Source: Deltaproteobacteria bacterium (GTDB lineage: Bacteria; Myxococcota; Myxococcia; Myxococcales; SZAS-1). Taken from it: a stretch of 64,000 bases of DNA. The notes under the pieces were generated by a model. The model did no database searches and was not told the DNA's origin. It was given only the letters and a program-made list of their open reading frames with translations. Shown here piece after piece: positions 15,940 through 24,613 of the stretch; the first letter of the stretch is position 1, and each line of letters begins with the position of its first letter. The stretch covers positions 1-64,000 of the forward strand of contig JAFEBB010000003.1 of the NCBI GenBank assembly GCA_018266075.1, given 5' to 3'. A program made the position numbers and the translations under genes.

Positions 15940-16913
15940 AGCGGCTGGTGCTCTGGGGCTTGGGGTTGTCGCTCTTCGTGGGCGCCGGCGCGGCGTTCGC
16001 CCAGGAGCCGGAGCACGCCCACGCGGCGGCGGCCGAGGGCGCCGAGGGCGAGGAGAGCAAGGCCTCCGTCTCGGACGTGATCTTCGGCCACGTCTCCGAC
16101 GAGCATCAGCTCGAGTTCCAGAGCCCGTTCGGCGGCGAGGTTCGCATCGCGCTGCCGGAGTGGAAGCACGCCTTCGGCATCGAGTGGCTGGATCTCTCCA
16201 TCACCAAGCACACGGTGTGGATGTGGATCGCCGCGGTGCTGGTGATCTTGATCTTCGCGATTGGCCGGCCGCGCAGCATCACGCCCTCGGGCTTCGGCAT
16301 CGTGCTGGAGACGCTGGTGCTCTTCGTGCGCGACGAGATCGCCAAGCCCACCATCGGCGACCCGGAGTACAAGCGCTACACGCCGTACCTCTGCAGTGCG
16401 TTCTTCTTCATCCTGGTCTGCAACCTGCTGGGCGTGCTGCCCTACACCGCCACCCCGACCGGAAACGTCTCGGTCACGGCGGCGCTGGCGCTGTTCACCT
16501 TCATCATCACGCAGATGGCGAGCATCCGCGCGGCGGGCATCGGCGGCTACCTGGCGCACCTCACCGGCGGCGTGCACTGGGCGCTGTGGCCGATCATGAT
16601 CCCCATCGAGATCATGGGCCTGTTTGCCAAGCCCTTCGCGCTGGCGCTGCGCCTCTTCGCCAACATGGTGGCCGGGCACATCGTCATCTTCTACCTGCTG
16701 GCGCTGATCTTCATCTTCAAGAGCATCCTCATCGCGCCCGCGTCGGTGTTCCTTGCGGTCTGCATCTACATGCTGGAGCTCTTCGTGGCGCTCCTGCAGG
16801 CGTACGTCTTCACCATGCTGTCGGCGGTGTTCATCGGACTGGGCGTCGCCATGGGCCACCACGGCCACGATGACCACGGCCACGACGAGCACGAGGGCAA
16901 GCCGGCTCACTAG
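15936..16913 (+). CDS. atpB: F0F1 ATP synthase subunit a
   Basis: This is the 325-residue proton-channel subunit of F0. A signal-like N-terminus (ending AFAQEPEH) is followed by an extended His/Glu-rich region of about 70 residues before the first core helix, as in other split-operon a subunits. The essential stator Arg is R239 in LALRLFANMVAGH. Conserved helices follow (IMIPIEIMGLFAKPFALALR, then FVALLQAYVFTMLSAVFIG). The C-terminus is an unusual His/Asp/Glu tail (GHHGHDDHGHDEHEG), possibly metal-binding. ATGA overlap with the preceding gene. Confidence 0.95.
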   Translation: MKRLVLWGLGLSLFVGAGAAFAQEPEHAHAAAAEGAEGEESKASVSDVIFGHVSDEHQLEFQSPFGGEVRIALPEWKHAFGIEWLDLSITKHTVWMWIAAVLVILIFAIGRPRSITPSGFGIVLETLVLFVRDEIAKPTIGDPEYKRYTPYLCSAFFFILVCNLLGVLPYTATPTGNVSVTAALALFTFIITQMASIRAAGIGGYLAHLTGGVHWALWPIMIPIEIMGLFAKPFALALRLFANMVAGHIVIFYLLALIFIFKSILIAPASVFLAVCIYMLELFVALLQAYVFTMLSAVFIGLGVAMGHHGHDDHGHDEHEGKPAH

Positions 16914-16964
16914 GCCTCGCTTTTCACGGAGTAGCAGCAACACCCTTTGGAGGAGTCACACACA

Positions 16965-17195
16965 ATGAACAACATCGCGTTGGGTTATCTGTCGGCGGGT
17001 ATCGGTGCGGGGCTGGCGGTCATTGGTGCGGGCCTGGGCATTGGCCGTCTGGCGGGCGACGCGCTCGCGGGCGTGTCGCGGCAGCCCTCGGCGGGCGGCG
17101 ACATCCGCACCACCATGATCATCGCGGCGGCGCTCATCGAGGGCGTGACCCTCTTCGCCGAAGTGATCTGCATCATCCTCGCCACCAAGGCGTAG
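16965..17195 (+). CDS. atpE: F0F1 ATP synthase subunit c
   Basis: This is the 76-residue c-ring subunit: two membrane helices joined by the polar loop RQP (39-41). The ion-binding carboxylate is E59 (AALIEGVTLFAEV). TM1 carries the Gly pattern GAGLGIG and, unusually, Arg at position 28. ATG 16965 is preceded by the strong ribosome-binding site TTTGGAGGAG (16947-16956), consistent with the high copy number of c; TTG 16947 is therefore not the start. A stem-loop in the gap to atpF may set differential expression. Confidence 0.95.
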   Translation: MNNIALGYLSAGIGAGLAVIGAGLGIGRLAGDALAGVSRQPSAGGDIRTTMIIAAALIEGVTLFAEVICIILATKA

Positions 17196-17216
17196 TCGGC
17201 GAGGGTGAAGGAAGGC

Positions 17217-17238
17217 GGGGCCCTCTCGCGAGGGCTCC
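17217..17238 (+). promoter_or_regulatory. Intercistronic stem-loop between atpE and atpF
   Basis: The core stem is GCCCTC/GAGGGC with a TCGC loop, and it extends to 9 bp with one G-T wobble. No T-run follows, so it may stabilise the atpE message or partly attenuate atpF rather than terminate. A 12-bp palindrome, CCGGCGCGCCGG, lies just beyond at 17246-17257. Confidence 0.5.
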
Positions 17239-17292
17239 ACAACATCCGGCGCGCCGGAGGTCGGCGCGCGGGCGATTTCGCGGAGGCGTACC

Positions 17293-17808
17293 GTGGCCGT
17301 GCTGCTCGCCAGCCTGATTGACGTGAACCCCGGGCTCATCGCCTGGACGCTCATCACCTTCATCCTGGTGATGATTGTGCTCAGCCGCGTGGCCTGGAAG
17401 CCGATCCTGGGCCTCATCGACGAGCGCGAGAAGGCCATCGTCGACGCCATCGACGCGGCCAAGAAGGAGCGCGCCGAGGCCGAGCGCCTGCTCGCGGAGC
17501 AGAAGTCGGCCATCGCCGACGCGCGCCGCGAGGCCGCGGAGATGATGGCCAAGAACCGCGACGAGGTGGCCAAGTTCCGCGAGGAGCTGATGGCCAAGAG
17601 CAAGAAGGAGGCGGACGACCTCCTCGCCAACGCGCGCCGCACCATCGACGAGGAGCGGGTGAAGGCCGTGGCCGAGGTGAAGACCAAGGCCGTGGACCTG
17701 GTGCTCGCCGCGACCGCGAAGCTGCTCGGCACCCAGCTCGACGAGAGCAAGCACCGGCAGCTGGTGAACGAGTACATCGAGAAGCTGCCCAACCCGCCGC
17801 GCGCGTAG
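17293..17808 (+). CDS. atpF: F0F1 ATP synthase subunit b
   Basis: This is the 171-residue peripheral-stalk subunit. One N-terminal membrane helix (GLIAWTLITFILVMIVLSRVAW) carries the conserved KPILGLIDEREKAI after it, then a long charged coiled coil. The GTG start has GGAGG 6 nt upstream. It is the last gene of the cluster: a strong terminator follows and no atpH, atpA, atpG, atpD or atpC is adjacent, so the F1 genes must be elsewhere. Confidence 0.93.
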   Translation: MAVLLASLIDVNPGLIAWTLITFILVMIVLSRVAWKPILGLIDEREKAIVDAIDAAKKERAEAERLLAEQKSAIADARREAAEMMAKNRDEVAKFREELMAKSKKEADDLLANARRTIDEERVKAVAEVKTKAVDLVLAATAKLLGTQLDESKHRQLVNEYIEKLPNPPRA

Positions 17809-17830
17809 ATCGCCGTCGGGCTGGAAGCGG

Positions 17831-17863
17831 AACGGGCGCCCCTCGCGAGAGGAGCGCCCGTTT
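17831..17863. terminator. Rho-independent terminator between atpF and DUF4476 gene
   Basis: AACGGGCGC (17831-17839) pairs with GCGCCCGTT (17854-17862), with an inner CCTC/GAGG stem and GCGA loop. On the plus strand the stem ends in TTT, and by symmetry the minus strand starts with AAA, so it may serve both convergent genes. Confidence 0.8.
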
Positions 17864-17879
17864 GCGTTGCGGGCTCTGG

Positions 17880-18653
17880 CTACTGGAAGAGCTTCTGGAC
17901 GGCCTGCTTGTCGTTGGGGAAGTCGAAGTGCGAGGAGAGCGTGTAGCCGTTCTCCGGATCCAGGATGTGCGAGCGGGTCATCTTCACCGCGTCGACCTTG
18001 TCGTGCGGGAACGAGTAGAGGTCCACGAGCTGCGCGACCTGGTCGCAGGTGAAGAACTCGTGCGCTGCGGCCGTGCGCAGCACGCTCAGCTGCTGCTGCG
18101 GAAAGCTCTCGCCCTGAATGGCCTGCACCAGCCGCGCGAAGCGGTCGGCCGGCATGGGCGTCGGGCCCGGGGGCGGCGGCGGTGGAGGAGGCGGCGCCTG
18201 GGTGGTGGTGACCACGAGGGGGCCCGTCTGCGGCCCGCGCGGCACCTCGCCGCGGCTCACCCAGAGCTTGGCCACCGCGCCGGGGCGGGTCTGGACGTGG
18301 CGCGTCCAGATGGAGCCGTCGCCGAAGACGACCTGCAGGCGGAAGCGCTGGTCCGGGGCGGCGTCGAAGACGGTGGGCACCTCATCGGCGTAGACCTCGC
18401 GGCCCTCGTGGAAGACGTGCAGCACCGCGCCCTCGGGTGCCAGGACCTTGATGCGCGTGCGGCCATACGGGTCGCGCTGGACGACGAGGCGGTGATCGCC
18501 CTCCTCCTCCACGAACCGACCGCCGGCGCCCTCGTAGCCCCAGACGCCCACGCGGACCTTGCCCTCAGGGGTGTCCATCCAGAGCTGCTGGCCTTGCGCC
18601 TGCGCGCGTGCGGCGACGAGGAGCATTGCCGCGATGAGAAGGGTCCGGGTCAT
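17880..18653 (-). CDS. Secreted DUF4476 protein
   Basis: This is a 257-residue exported protein. A signal peptide (TLLIAAMLLVAARAQAQG) is followed by a beta-rich domain (about 25-140), a run of nine prolines, and a C-terminal DUF4476 domain (about 170-257: FARLVQAIQGESFPQQQLSVL ... NGYTLSSHFDFPNDKQAVQKLF). DUF4476 is an all-helical module common in Bacteroidota and Myxococcota, function unknown. ATG 18653 has GGAGG 6 nt upstream. It is divergent from ychF. Confidence 0.8.
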   Translation of the reverse strand: MTRTLLIAAMLLVAARAQAQGQQLWMDTPEGKVRVGVWGYEGAGGRFVEEEGDHRLVVQRDPYGRTRIKVLAPEGAVLHVFHEGREVYADEVPTVFDAAPDQRFRLQVVFGDGSIWTRHVQTRPGAVAKLWVSRGEVPRGPQTGPLVVTTTQAPPPPPPPPPGPTPMPADRFARLVQAIQGESFPQQQLSVLRTAAAHEFFTCDQVAQLVDLYSFPHDKVDAVKMTRSHILDPENGYTLSSHFDFPNDKQAVQKLFQ

Positions 18654-18808
18654 GGTGAGCCTCCGTGCGGCTGGACGGCCGCTCGCTGATACCCATTCAA
18701 CCCCGTCCGCGCGCGGACCGGGCAAGCTTTTCGGGGCGGCCGGCAAGGCGAGCAAAAACGCGGCGATGCTGCTAGAAGCGCCCGCGGCTTTCTCCCGGAG
18801 TAGTCGGA

Positions 18809-19918
18809 ATGGCGCTGTCGATCGGCATCGTGGGACTGCCCAACGTGGGCAAGAGCACCCTCTTCAACGCGCTCTCGGGCGCGAGCGTGCTCGCGGCGAA
18901 CTACCCCTTCGCCACCAAGGACCCCAACGTGGGCGTGGTGCCGGTGCCCGATGAGCGCTTGCAGAAGCTCGCCGCCATCTACAACCCGAAGAAGGTGCTG
19001 CCCACCACCTTGGAGTTCGTGGACATCGCTGGCCTGGTGCGCGGCGCCAGCAAGGGCGAGGGCCTGGGCAACCAGTTCCTGGGCAACATCCGCGAGGTGA
19101 CCGCGGTGGCGCACGTGCTGCGCTGCTTCGAGGACACCAACATCACCCACGTGGAGGGCGGTATCGACCCCACCCGCGACGCCGAGGTGGTGAACACCGA
19201 GCTCTGCATCAAGGATCTCGAGACCGTGGAGAAGCGCAAGGAGCGCGCCCAGAAGAACTCCAAGGCCCCCGGGAAGGCCGGCGAGGAGGCCAAGCTGGAG
19301 ATGGCGCTGCTCGAGAAGGTCGCCAAGGCCCTCGACGGCGGCAAGGCCGTGCGTGCCCAGGGCCTGAACGAAGAGGAGCGCGCCGCCCTCCGCGACCTGC
19401 AGCTGCTCACGGCCAAGCCGGTGCTCTATGTGGCCAACGTGGCCGAGGGCCAGCTCGCCAAGGCCGACAGCGATCCGAACGTGCAGGCCGTGAAGAAGCT
19501 CGCCGAGGCGGAGAAGGCCGGCGTGGTGATCATCTGCGCCGGACTCGAGGCCGAGATCCAACAGCTGCCCGAAGCCGAGCGCCCCGGGTTCCTGGAGAGC
19601 GCCGGCTTGAGCGAGCCGGGCCTCAACAGGCTCGTGCGCGAGGGCTACAAGCTCCTCGGGCTCATCACCTACTTCACGTGCGGTGAGCAGGAGGTCCGCG
19701 CCTGGACCATCACCCGCGGCACCCTCGCTCCCGGCGCCGCCGGCGTGATCCACACCGACTTCGAGCGCGGCTTCATCAAGGCCGAGATCTTCGGCTACGA
19801 CGACATCATGCGCCTCGGCAGTGAGCAGGGCGTCAAGGAGAAGGGCCTGCTGCGCATGGAGGGCAAGGAGTACGTCGTGCGCGATGGCGACATCGTGCAC
19901 TTCCGCTTCAACGTCTAG
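18809..19918 (+). CDS. ychF: Redox/ribosome-associated GTPase-fold ATPase YchF
   Basis: This 369-residue Obg-related P-loop protein (Ola1 in eukaryotes) binds ATP better than GTP and associates with ribosomes. Walker A is GLPNVGKS (9-16), the DxxG motif lies in FVDIAGLVRGASKGEGLGNQF, a central coiled-coil insertion holds EKRKERAQKNSKAPG, and a C-terminal TGS domain ends in FRFNV. ATG 18809 follows CGGAG by 8 nt. Length and motif order are typical. It is monocistronic, with a likely terminator at 19996-20048. Confidence 0.95.
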   Translation: MALSIGIVGLPNVGKSTLFNALSGASVLAANYPFATKDPNVGVVPVPDERLQKLAAIYNPKKVLPTTLEFVDIAGLVRGASKGEGLGNQFLGNIREVTAVAHVLRCFEDTNITHVEGGIDPTRDAEVVNTELCIKDLETVEKRKERAQKNSKAPGKAGEEAKLEMALLEKVAKALDGGKAVRAQGLNEEERAALRDLQLLTAKPVLYVANVAEGQLAKADSDPNVQAVKKLAEAEKAGVVIICAGLEAEIQQLPEAERPGFLESAGLSEPGLNRLVREGYKLLGLITYFTCGEQEVRAWTITRGTLAPGAAGVIHTDFERGFIKAEIFGYDDIMRLGSEQGVKEKGLLRMEGKEYVVRDGDIVHFRFNV

Positions 19919-19995
19919 CGGGCGCGCGCAAACAGGGCCCGCACGGGACACGGGTGCGTCGCTGCGCGGCCCGGGCGCGTCAGAACACTCTCGTC

Positions 19996-20048
19996 CGGGC
20001 TTTCCCCCGGCGGAGCGTCGAACGCGACTCAGCACAGCCCGTTTTTTT
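19996..20048 (+). terminator. Possible rho-independent terminator of ychF
   Basis: CGGGCT (19996-20001) and AGCCCG (20036-20041) pair across an inner GCGT/ACGC mini-hairpin, and seven T residues follow directly (20042-20048). The stem is short and the loop long, hence moderate confidence. Confidence 0.5.
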
Positions 20049-20343
20049 CGCGACCTTTGATCACGCGGACCCTGCACACGATTCGAGGACGGAACCTCGC
20101 GCCCACCGCGCCAGCCCACCCCATCACGCCCAGTTTCGACCTCCTTGTAACGACTACACATCCAGACAACCCCAACGCTCGCGAGCGGGGGCACGCAGAG
20201 CAGGTGTCGTGCCAGGTCGTCTTCGAGAGGGCATTCCCTCGGGAGCTGATCGCGGGGCGATCGCGGGCGTCCACACGGACGACGCCCCAATCCGGGATGA
20301 CGAATCGCGTCCGCTGCGCTCGACCGAATCGGGGCCGCTTCGC
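20049..20343. other. Gene-free spacer between ychF and pdxA
   Basis: Together with the preceding 130 nt this is the longest gap in the window (425 nt) and lies between convergent genes. I found no coding frame with a plausible start, no tRNA fold and no tandem repeat in it. Confidence 0.6.
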
Positions 20344-21327
20344 TCAGCCATAGCGCGCGGCCCAACGAAGGGCTTCGGCCATGCTGAGGTCGTCGGCGCG
20401 GCCGGTGCCCGCGAGGTCGTAGGCGGTGCCGTGGTCTGGCGAGGTCCTCACGAACGGCAATCCGAGGGTGACGTTCACGCCATCGCGGAAGTGGAGCAGC
20501 TTCAAGGCCACCAGGCCCTGGTCGTGAAACATCGCGAAGACGGCGTCGAAGCCGCCGTCGACGGCGCGCGGAAAGAGCGAATCCGCGGGGAAGGGCCCTT
20601 CGGCGCGGATGCCGCGGCGTCGAGCGCGCGCAATTGCAGGGGCGATGATCCGCGCGTCCTCCTTGCCGAGGTGGCCGCTCTCGCCCGCGTGAGGGTTGAG
20701 GCCGCACACGGCGATCCGCGGTCGGCGCAGGCCGAGCCGCCGGAGCTCATCACGGATCAGCGCCAGATCGTCGGTGAGCCTCGCGGTCGAGAGCGCGTCC
20801 GGCACCTCGCGCAGCGGCAGGTGGGTGGTGGCGAGCACCACGCGCAGCCGCTGACCCGCGAGCATCATCAGCACCCGCCGCTTGAAGCGGTTGGCGAGGT
20901 ACTCGGTGTGTCCCGTGAAGGCGACCCCGGCCGCATTCACCTGGGCCTTGGAGAGCGGCGCGGTGCAGAGCGCGCGGCACCGCCCGTCAGCTACGGCGTC
21001 CGTCGCGGCCTGAAGAAACGCCAGCTGCGCGCGCGCGCCCGCGAGGTCCGGCCGGCCGGGCTTGGACTCGCGCGCCGCGAGCTGCGTGACCTCCACCAGC
21101 ACCCCGCGCTCGGGCCAGGGCTCGCTCGGCTGCACGTGGGCCAGGCCATCGCGCACGCCGGCGGCGCGGCAGGCGCGGCCCCACACGCGCGTATCGCCGA
21201 ACACCACTGGCCGCAAGCGTCGCCGAATGTCGGGTCGGGCCAACGCGCGGGCGGTGACCTCCGGGCCAATCCCCGAGGGATCGCCCAGCGAGATCGCGAC
21301 CCATGGCAGCTCGCGCGTGCGGGCCAC
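20344..21327 (-). CDS. pdxA: 4-hydroxythreonine-4-phosphate dehydrogenase PdxA
   Basis: This 327-residue cytoplasmic enzyme of pyridoxal phosphate synthesis oxidises 4-phosphohydroxy-L-threonine. It shows the family start SLGDPSGIGPEV, the metal-ligand His segments TGHTEYLA, NPHAGESGHLGKE and MFHDQGLVALK, and the C-terminal FVRTSPDHGTAYDLAG. GTG 21327 lies 2 nt after the stop of the upstream parvulin gene, so it is the last gene of a four-gene operon with three periplasmic chaperones. PdxA next to SurA-type genes is also known in enterobacteria (surA-pdxA), which supports both calls. Confidence 0.93.
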   Translation of the reverse strand: MARTRELPWVAISLGDPSGIGPEVTARALARPDIRRRLRPVVFGDTRVWGRACRAAGVRDGLAHVQPSEPWPERGVLVEVTQLAARESKPGRPDLAGARAQLAFLQAATDAVADGRCRALCTAPLSKAQVNAAGVAFTGHTEYLANRFKRRVLMMLAGQRLRVVLATTHLPLREVPDALSTARLTDDLALIRDELRRLGLRRPRIAVCGLNPHAGESGHLGKEDARIIAPAIARARRRGIRAEGPFPADSLFPRAVDGGFDAVFAMFHDQGLVALKLLHFRDGVNVTLGLPFVRTSPDHGTAYDLAGTGRADDLSMAEALRWAARYG

Positions 21328-21329
21328 GG

Positions 21330-22460
21330 TCAGTGGGGCATTCCGCCCATACCGCCCATCCCGCCCATGCCACCCATGCCGCCGCGCTTGTCGTCGTCCT
21401 TGGGCTTGGAGGGCGGGGTCACGCCGGGGCCGCTGATGACGGTGCCTTCGCCGCCGGCCGCATCGGCGGCCTCGGGCTTGGCGTTGGGGTCGCGCAGCTC
21501 GGCGATTTTCACGTCCACCGCGGCGTTGCGGCGCAGCTCGCCGATGTACGCCGTCGTCTGGCGCTCCACCTGCTCGCGATAGAGCTTGTCGCGGAGCTGG
21601 TCCTTGACCTCGTCGAACGGTCGGGGCGCGGCGTGGCGCGTGTCCTCGAGGGTGATCACGTGCCAGCCGAAGCTGGTGCGCACCGGCTCGCTCACCTCGC
21701 CCTTCTTCAAAGCGAAGGCGGCGTTCTCGAAGCTGGCCGCGAGCGTCCCGCGGCGGAACCACCCCAGGTCGCCGCCGCTCGAGGCGCCGGAGCCCTCGCT
21801 GTACTTCTTGGCGATGGCGGCGAAGTCGGCGCCGGGCTTCTTGGCCAGGGCCATCACCTCGAGGGCCTTCTTGTGCGCGGCCTCCACCTTCTCCGGCGGC
21901 GCGTTCTGCGGGCAGAGGATGATCACGTGCCGCGCGTGGATCTCCACGTCCTGGTTGTCGGCGTGGGCCATGCGCGCGTACTCGGCCTTCACGTCGTCGT
22001 CGGAGACCTTCACCTTCGACTTCACCTTGATGTTGAGCAGCTTCACCTTGGCGAGCTGCTTCTTCATGAAGTCGCGATAGGTGGCGAGGGTGAAGCCCTG
22101 TTGCTTGAGGGCCTCTTCGAACGCGGTCGGGTCGGTGATGTTGTTCTGCTTCTTCACGTCCTCGATCGACATGTCGACCTCCTGATCGGAGACGTCGACA
22201 TTCAGCCCCTTCAGCTCGGCGTCCATCAGCTTCTCGCCGATGAGGTCGTCGAGCGCGCGGCGCAGGGCGTCGGTGTGGTCCTTGTCCTTCTGGGCGCCGT
22301 CGGGCTCGCGCGAGACCTGCTCCAGGAGCGGCAGGGCGCGCTGCTCCACCTCGGTGAGGGTGACCACGTCGGTGTTCACCACCGCGGCGACCCGGTCCAG
22401 GACCTCGGCGCGAGCCAGGGCGGGCGAGAGCAGGAGCAGGGAGGCAAGCAGGCGTCGCAT
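21330..22460 (-). CDS. SurA-like periplasmic peptidyl-prolyl isomerase/chaperone
   Basis: This 376-residue protein has a Sec signal (LLASLLLLSPALARA), a SurA-type N-terminal helical domain starting EVLDRVAAVVNTDVVTLTEVEQR, and one parvulin domain at about 175-275 (ARHVIILC ... GGDLGWFRRGTLAASFENAAFALKKGEVSEPV ... GWHVITLEDTR). A Lys/Asp-rich tail ends in five GGM-type repeats before PH, unusual for SurA. It probably escorts outer-membrane proteins through the periplasm. It is third in the operon, directly before pdxA. Confidence 0.85.
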   Translation of the reverse strand: MRRLLASLLLLSPALARAEVLDRVAAVVNTDVVTLTEVEQRALPLLEQVSREPDGAQKDKDHTDALRRALDDLIGEKLMDAELKGLNVDVSDQEVDMSIEDVKKQNNITDPTAFEEALKQQGFTLATYRDFMKKQLAKVKLLNIKVKSKVKVSDDDVKAEYARMAHADNQDVEIHARHVIILCPQNAPPEKVEAAHKKALEVMALAKKPGADFAAIAKKYSEGSGASSGGDLGWFRRGTLAASFENAAFALKKGEVSEPVRTSFGWHVITLEDTRHAAPRPFDEVKDQLRDKLYREQVERQTTAYIGELRRNAAVDVKIAELRDPNAKPEAADAAGGEGTVISGPGVTPPSKPKDDDKRGGMGGMGGMGGMGGMPH

Positions 22461-22477
22461 GGGGTCGTCGTTCCTCC

Positions 22478-23416
22478 TCACGGTGCAGCCGCGAGGACCT
22501 TCTCGTTGATGGTGATCTGTGCCTTCTGGTGCAGCTCGTCCAGCTTGGCTTGTTGCGCAGCGGCCTCGCGGGACTTGCGCAGCACGGCCTCCACCTTCGG
22601 ACGGATGTCGGCGAGCGGCGGCGTGCCTGCGGCCTGGTGCTCCAGGACTTTGATCAAGTGGTACCCGTACGGACTCTGCACCACGTCGCTCACCTGGCCG
22701 GCCTTGAGCGTGAAGCACGCGGAATCGAATGGCTCGGGCATCTGGCCCTTGGGGAAGTAGCCCAGGTCGCCGCCCACCTTGGCGTCGGGGGAGATGGAGT
22801 ACTTGCGCGCCAGCTCCTCGAAGCGCTGGCCCTGGCGGAGCTCCTGCTGCACGCGATGGGCGGTGTCCGCGTCGGTGACCAGGATCTGCTCGGCGTGCAC
22901 CTGTTCGGGATGCGCGAAGTCGTCCTTGTGGGCCTGGTAGTACGCCTCCACGTCGGCGTCGGTCACCGCCACGCGGGCGTAGACCTGGCTGGCGAAGAAG
23001 GCCTCCACCAGGAGCTGGCTCTTGATCTGCTCGCGCAATTCCTCGGCGGTGGTGGAGCCTTCAGCGAGGGCCTCGTCGAAGCTCTTGCCGGGGTAGTCGG
23101 CCTTGAGGCGCATCACCTCGCGCTCCACCCGGTCGTTGGGGACGCTGGTGTTCACCGCCTTCGCGGCCTGGAGCAGCAGGGCCTGGTTCACCAGGTCGTC
23201 GAGCGTCGCCTTGCGGAAGGCAGCCTGGTCCTCGCCGGTGCGCGGGGTGAGGTTCTCGTCCTCGCGCTGGGCGCGGCGGAGCGCCTTGGCCAGCGCGCCC
23301 GCGGTGATGGGCTCACCGTTGACGGTGGCCACCACGTCCGGCGGCGGGGCCGGCCGGGGCCCGGGGCGGCAGGCCCCGAGCACCAGCGCAGCGATGGCGA
23401 GGCCCAGCCGCCGCAC
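22478..23416 (-). CDS. Parvulin-type peptidyl-prolyl isomerase lipoprotein (PpiC/PrsA-like)
   Basis: This 312-residue lipoprotein has the lipobox LGAC followed by a Pro-rich stretch, a SurA_N-like helical part (VATVNGEPITAGALAKALRR) and a parvulin domain at about 175-265 (EQVHAEQILV ... GGDLGYFPKGQMPEPFDSACFTLKAGQVSDVV ... GYHLIKVLEHQ). The GTG start (GTGCGGCGG) has GGAGG 11 nt upstream and gives the required basic N-terminus. It follows the 380-residue paralogue by 4 nt. Membrane-anchored foldase; the client is unknown. Confidence 0.85.
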   Translation of the reverse strand: MRRLGLAIAALVLGACRPGPRPAPPPDVVATVNGEPITAGALAKALRRAQREDENLTPRTGEDQAAFRKATLDDLVNQALLLQAAKAVNTSVPNDRVEREVMRLKADYPGKSFDEALAEGSTTAEELREQIKSQLLVEAFFASQVYARVAVTDADVEAYYQAHKDDFAHPEQVHAEQILVTDADTAHRVQQELRQGQRFEELARKYSISPDAKVGGDLGYFPKGQMPEPFDSACFTLKAGQVSDVVQSPYGYHLIKVLEHQAAGTPPLADIRPKVEAVLRKSREAAAQQAKLDELHQKAQITINEKVLAAAP

Positions 23417-23420
23417 GGGA

Positions 23421-24563
23421 CTACTTCCCTCCGGCCGGAGCCGTGGCCGGCACGGGCGCGGGCATGGGCTGCTGCGCCGAGGCCGCCTTCACCTGGATGG
23501 GACCGCCCATCTTCATGCCCGGCTGCGGGCCGGTCATGTTGGGCGCGCCGGGCTGGCCGCCGGGCATCTGCATCGCGCCCAGGCCGGTGGTCGGCGCGGT
23601 GGTGTTCACCTGGAACTTCTCGAGCTCGGCCGTGTCCAGCTCGTAGCTCGACTTCTTCTTCAGGTCGTCGATGAAGCCGTCGAAGAGCTTGCTGCGCTTC
23701 TCGTACCAAACCCGCTGGGTGAGCATGGGCTTGGCCTGGTCGAAGCTCTGGCTCACCGCGGGCGTCCGGCCGGTGAGCTTGAGCACGAACACGCCCTTGG
23801 GGGTCACCACCGCGTCGCTGATGCCGCCCTGGGTGAGGGCGAAGCCGGCCGCGGCCACTTCGGCGCCGTAGCGCTCGGTGAGCTGCTGCTTGGACAGGAA
23901 GCGCAGATCGCCCTGGACGGCCTTGGTCGCCGGGTCCTCGCTCTTCTTGCCCACCATCACCCCGAACGCGGAGTAGTCGTTCGACTTGGCCTTGAGCTCC
24001 TTGGCGATGCCCTCGGCCTCGGCCTTGCGCTTCCCGGCCTCGGCCGCGTCCTTGGCGTTGAGCACGATGGCCGAGAGCCGCACCATCTCCGGCCGCTCGA
24101 AGTCGTCGTGGTGGGCGTCGTAGTAGGCCTTGAGCTCCTCGTCGGAGAACTTCTTCTTCTCCGGGTTGTCGTCGATCTCCTGCTGGATGAGCTTGCGGAC
24201 CATCACCGTCTGCATGGCCTTCTGCACTTCCGGATCCTGGTCGAGGCCGCGCTTCTTGGCCTCGTCGGCCAGCAGGTCGAAGCGGACCAGCTGCTCCACG
24301 AACTCCTTCTTGCGGTCGAGGTTGTTCACCCGGGCGCGCTCGAAGGGGCTGCGCTCGTTGAGCTTGGCGGTGAGCTCGTCGGCGGTGAGGCTCTCGCCAT
24401 TGCCCCACTTGGCGAGCACCGCCCCGCCCTTGTGGACGTTGGCGGCGGCAGGCTTGGCGGCCTCGGAGGTCGCGGCGGGGGTCGATGCGTTGGTGCAGCC
24501 CCAGAGCGGCGCGGCGGCGAGGGCCGCGAGCGGGGCAGCGCGGAGGAGGGTGGCGAGCTTCAT
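23421..24563 (-). CDS. SurA/PpiD-like peptidyl-prolyl isomerase lipoprotein
   Basis: This is a 380-residue lipoprotein (lipobox LWGC) and first gene of the three-parvulin/pdxA operon. N-terminal SurA-like helices (LTADELTAKLNERSPFERAR) are followed by a parvulin-like domain (about 165-275: VRLSAIVLNAKDAAEAG ... GDLRFLSKQQLTERYGAEVAAAGFALTQGG ... GVFVLKLTGR). Several positions differ from classical parvulins, and it may be mainly a chaperone. The C-terminus is Pro/Gly/Met-rich. ATG 24563 opens the signal peptide. Confidence 0.83.
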   Translation of the reverse strand: MKLATLLRAAPLAALAAAPLWGCTNASTPAATSEAAKPAAANVHKGGAVLAKWGNGESLTADELTAKLNERSPFERARVNNLDRKKEFVEQLVRFDLLADEAKKRGLDQDPEVQKAMQTVMVRKLIQQEIDDNPEKKKFSDEELKAYYDAHHDDFERPEMVRLSAIVLNAKDAAEAGKRKAEAEGIAKELKAKSNDYSAFGVMVGKKSEDPATKAVQGDLRFLSKQQLTERYGAEVAAAGFALTQGGISDAVVTPKGVFVLKLTGRTPAVSQSFDQAKPMLTQRVWYEKRSKLFDGFIDDLKKKSSYELDTAELEKFQVNTTAPTTGLGAMQMPGGQPGAPNMTGPQPGMKMGGPIQVKAASAQQPMPAPVPATAPAGGK

Positions 24564-24597
24564 GGTCGTTCTCGGTCGCTGGAGAGCGGGAGGTTGC

Positions 24598-24613
24598 GCC
24601 CGGGGAACCGGGC
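24598..24613. repeat. Small hairpin upstream of the parvulin operon
   Basis: GCCCGG/CCGGGC with a 4-nt loop, 35 nt before the first parvulin start, in the 185-nt gap after the Cys-rich gene. It might end the upstream transcript or lie in the leader; there is no T-run. Confidence 0.35.

Noticed and set aside
20049-20343. Searched for a tRNA or small RNA in the longest gap
   Set aside because: No cloverleaf, anticodon arm or strong RNA fold found on either strand.
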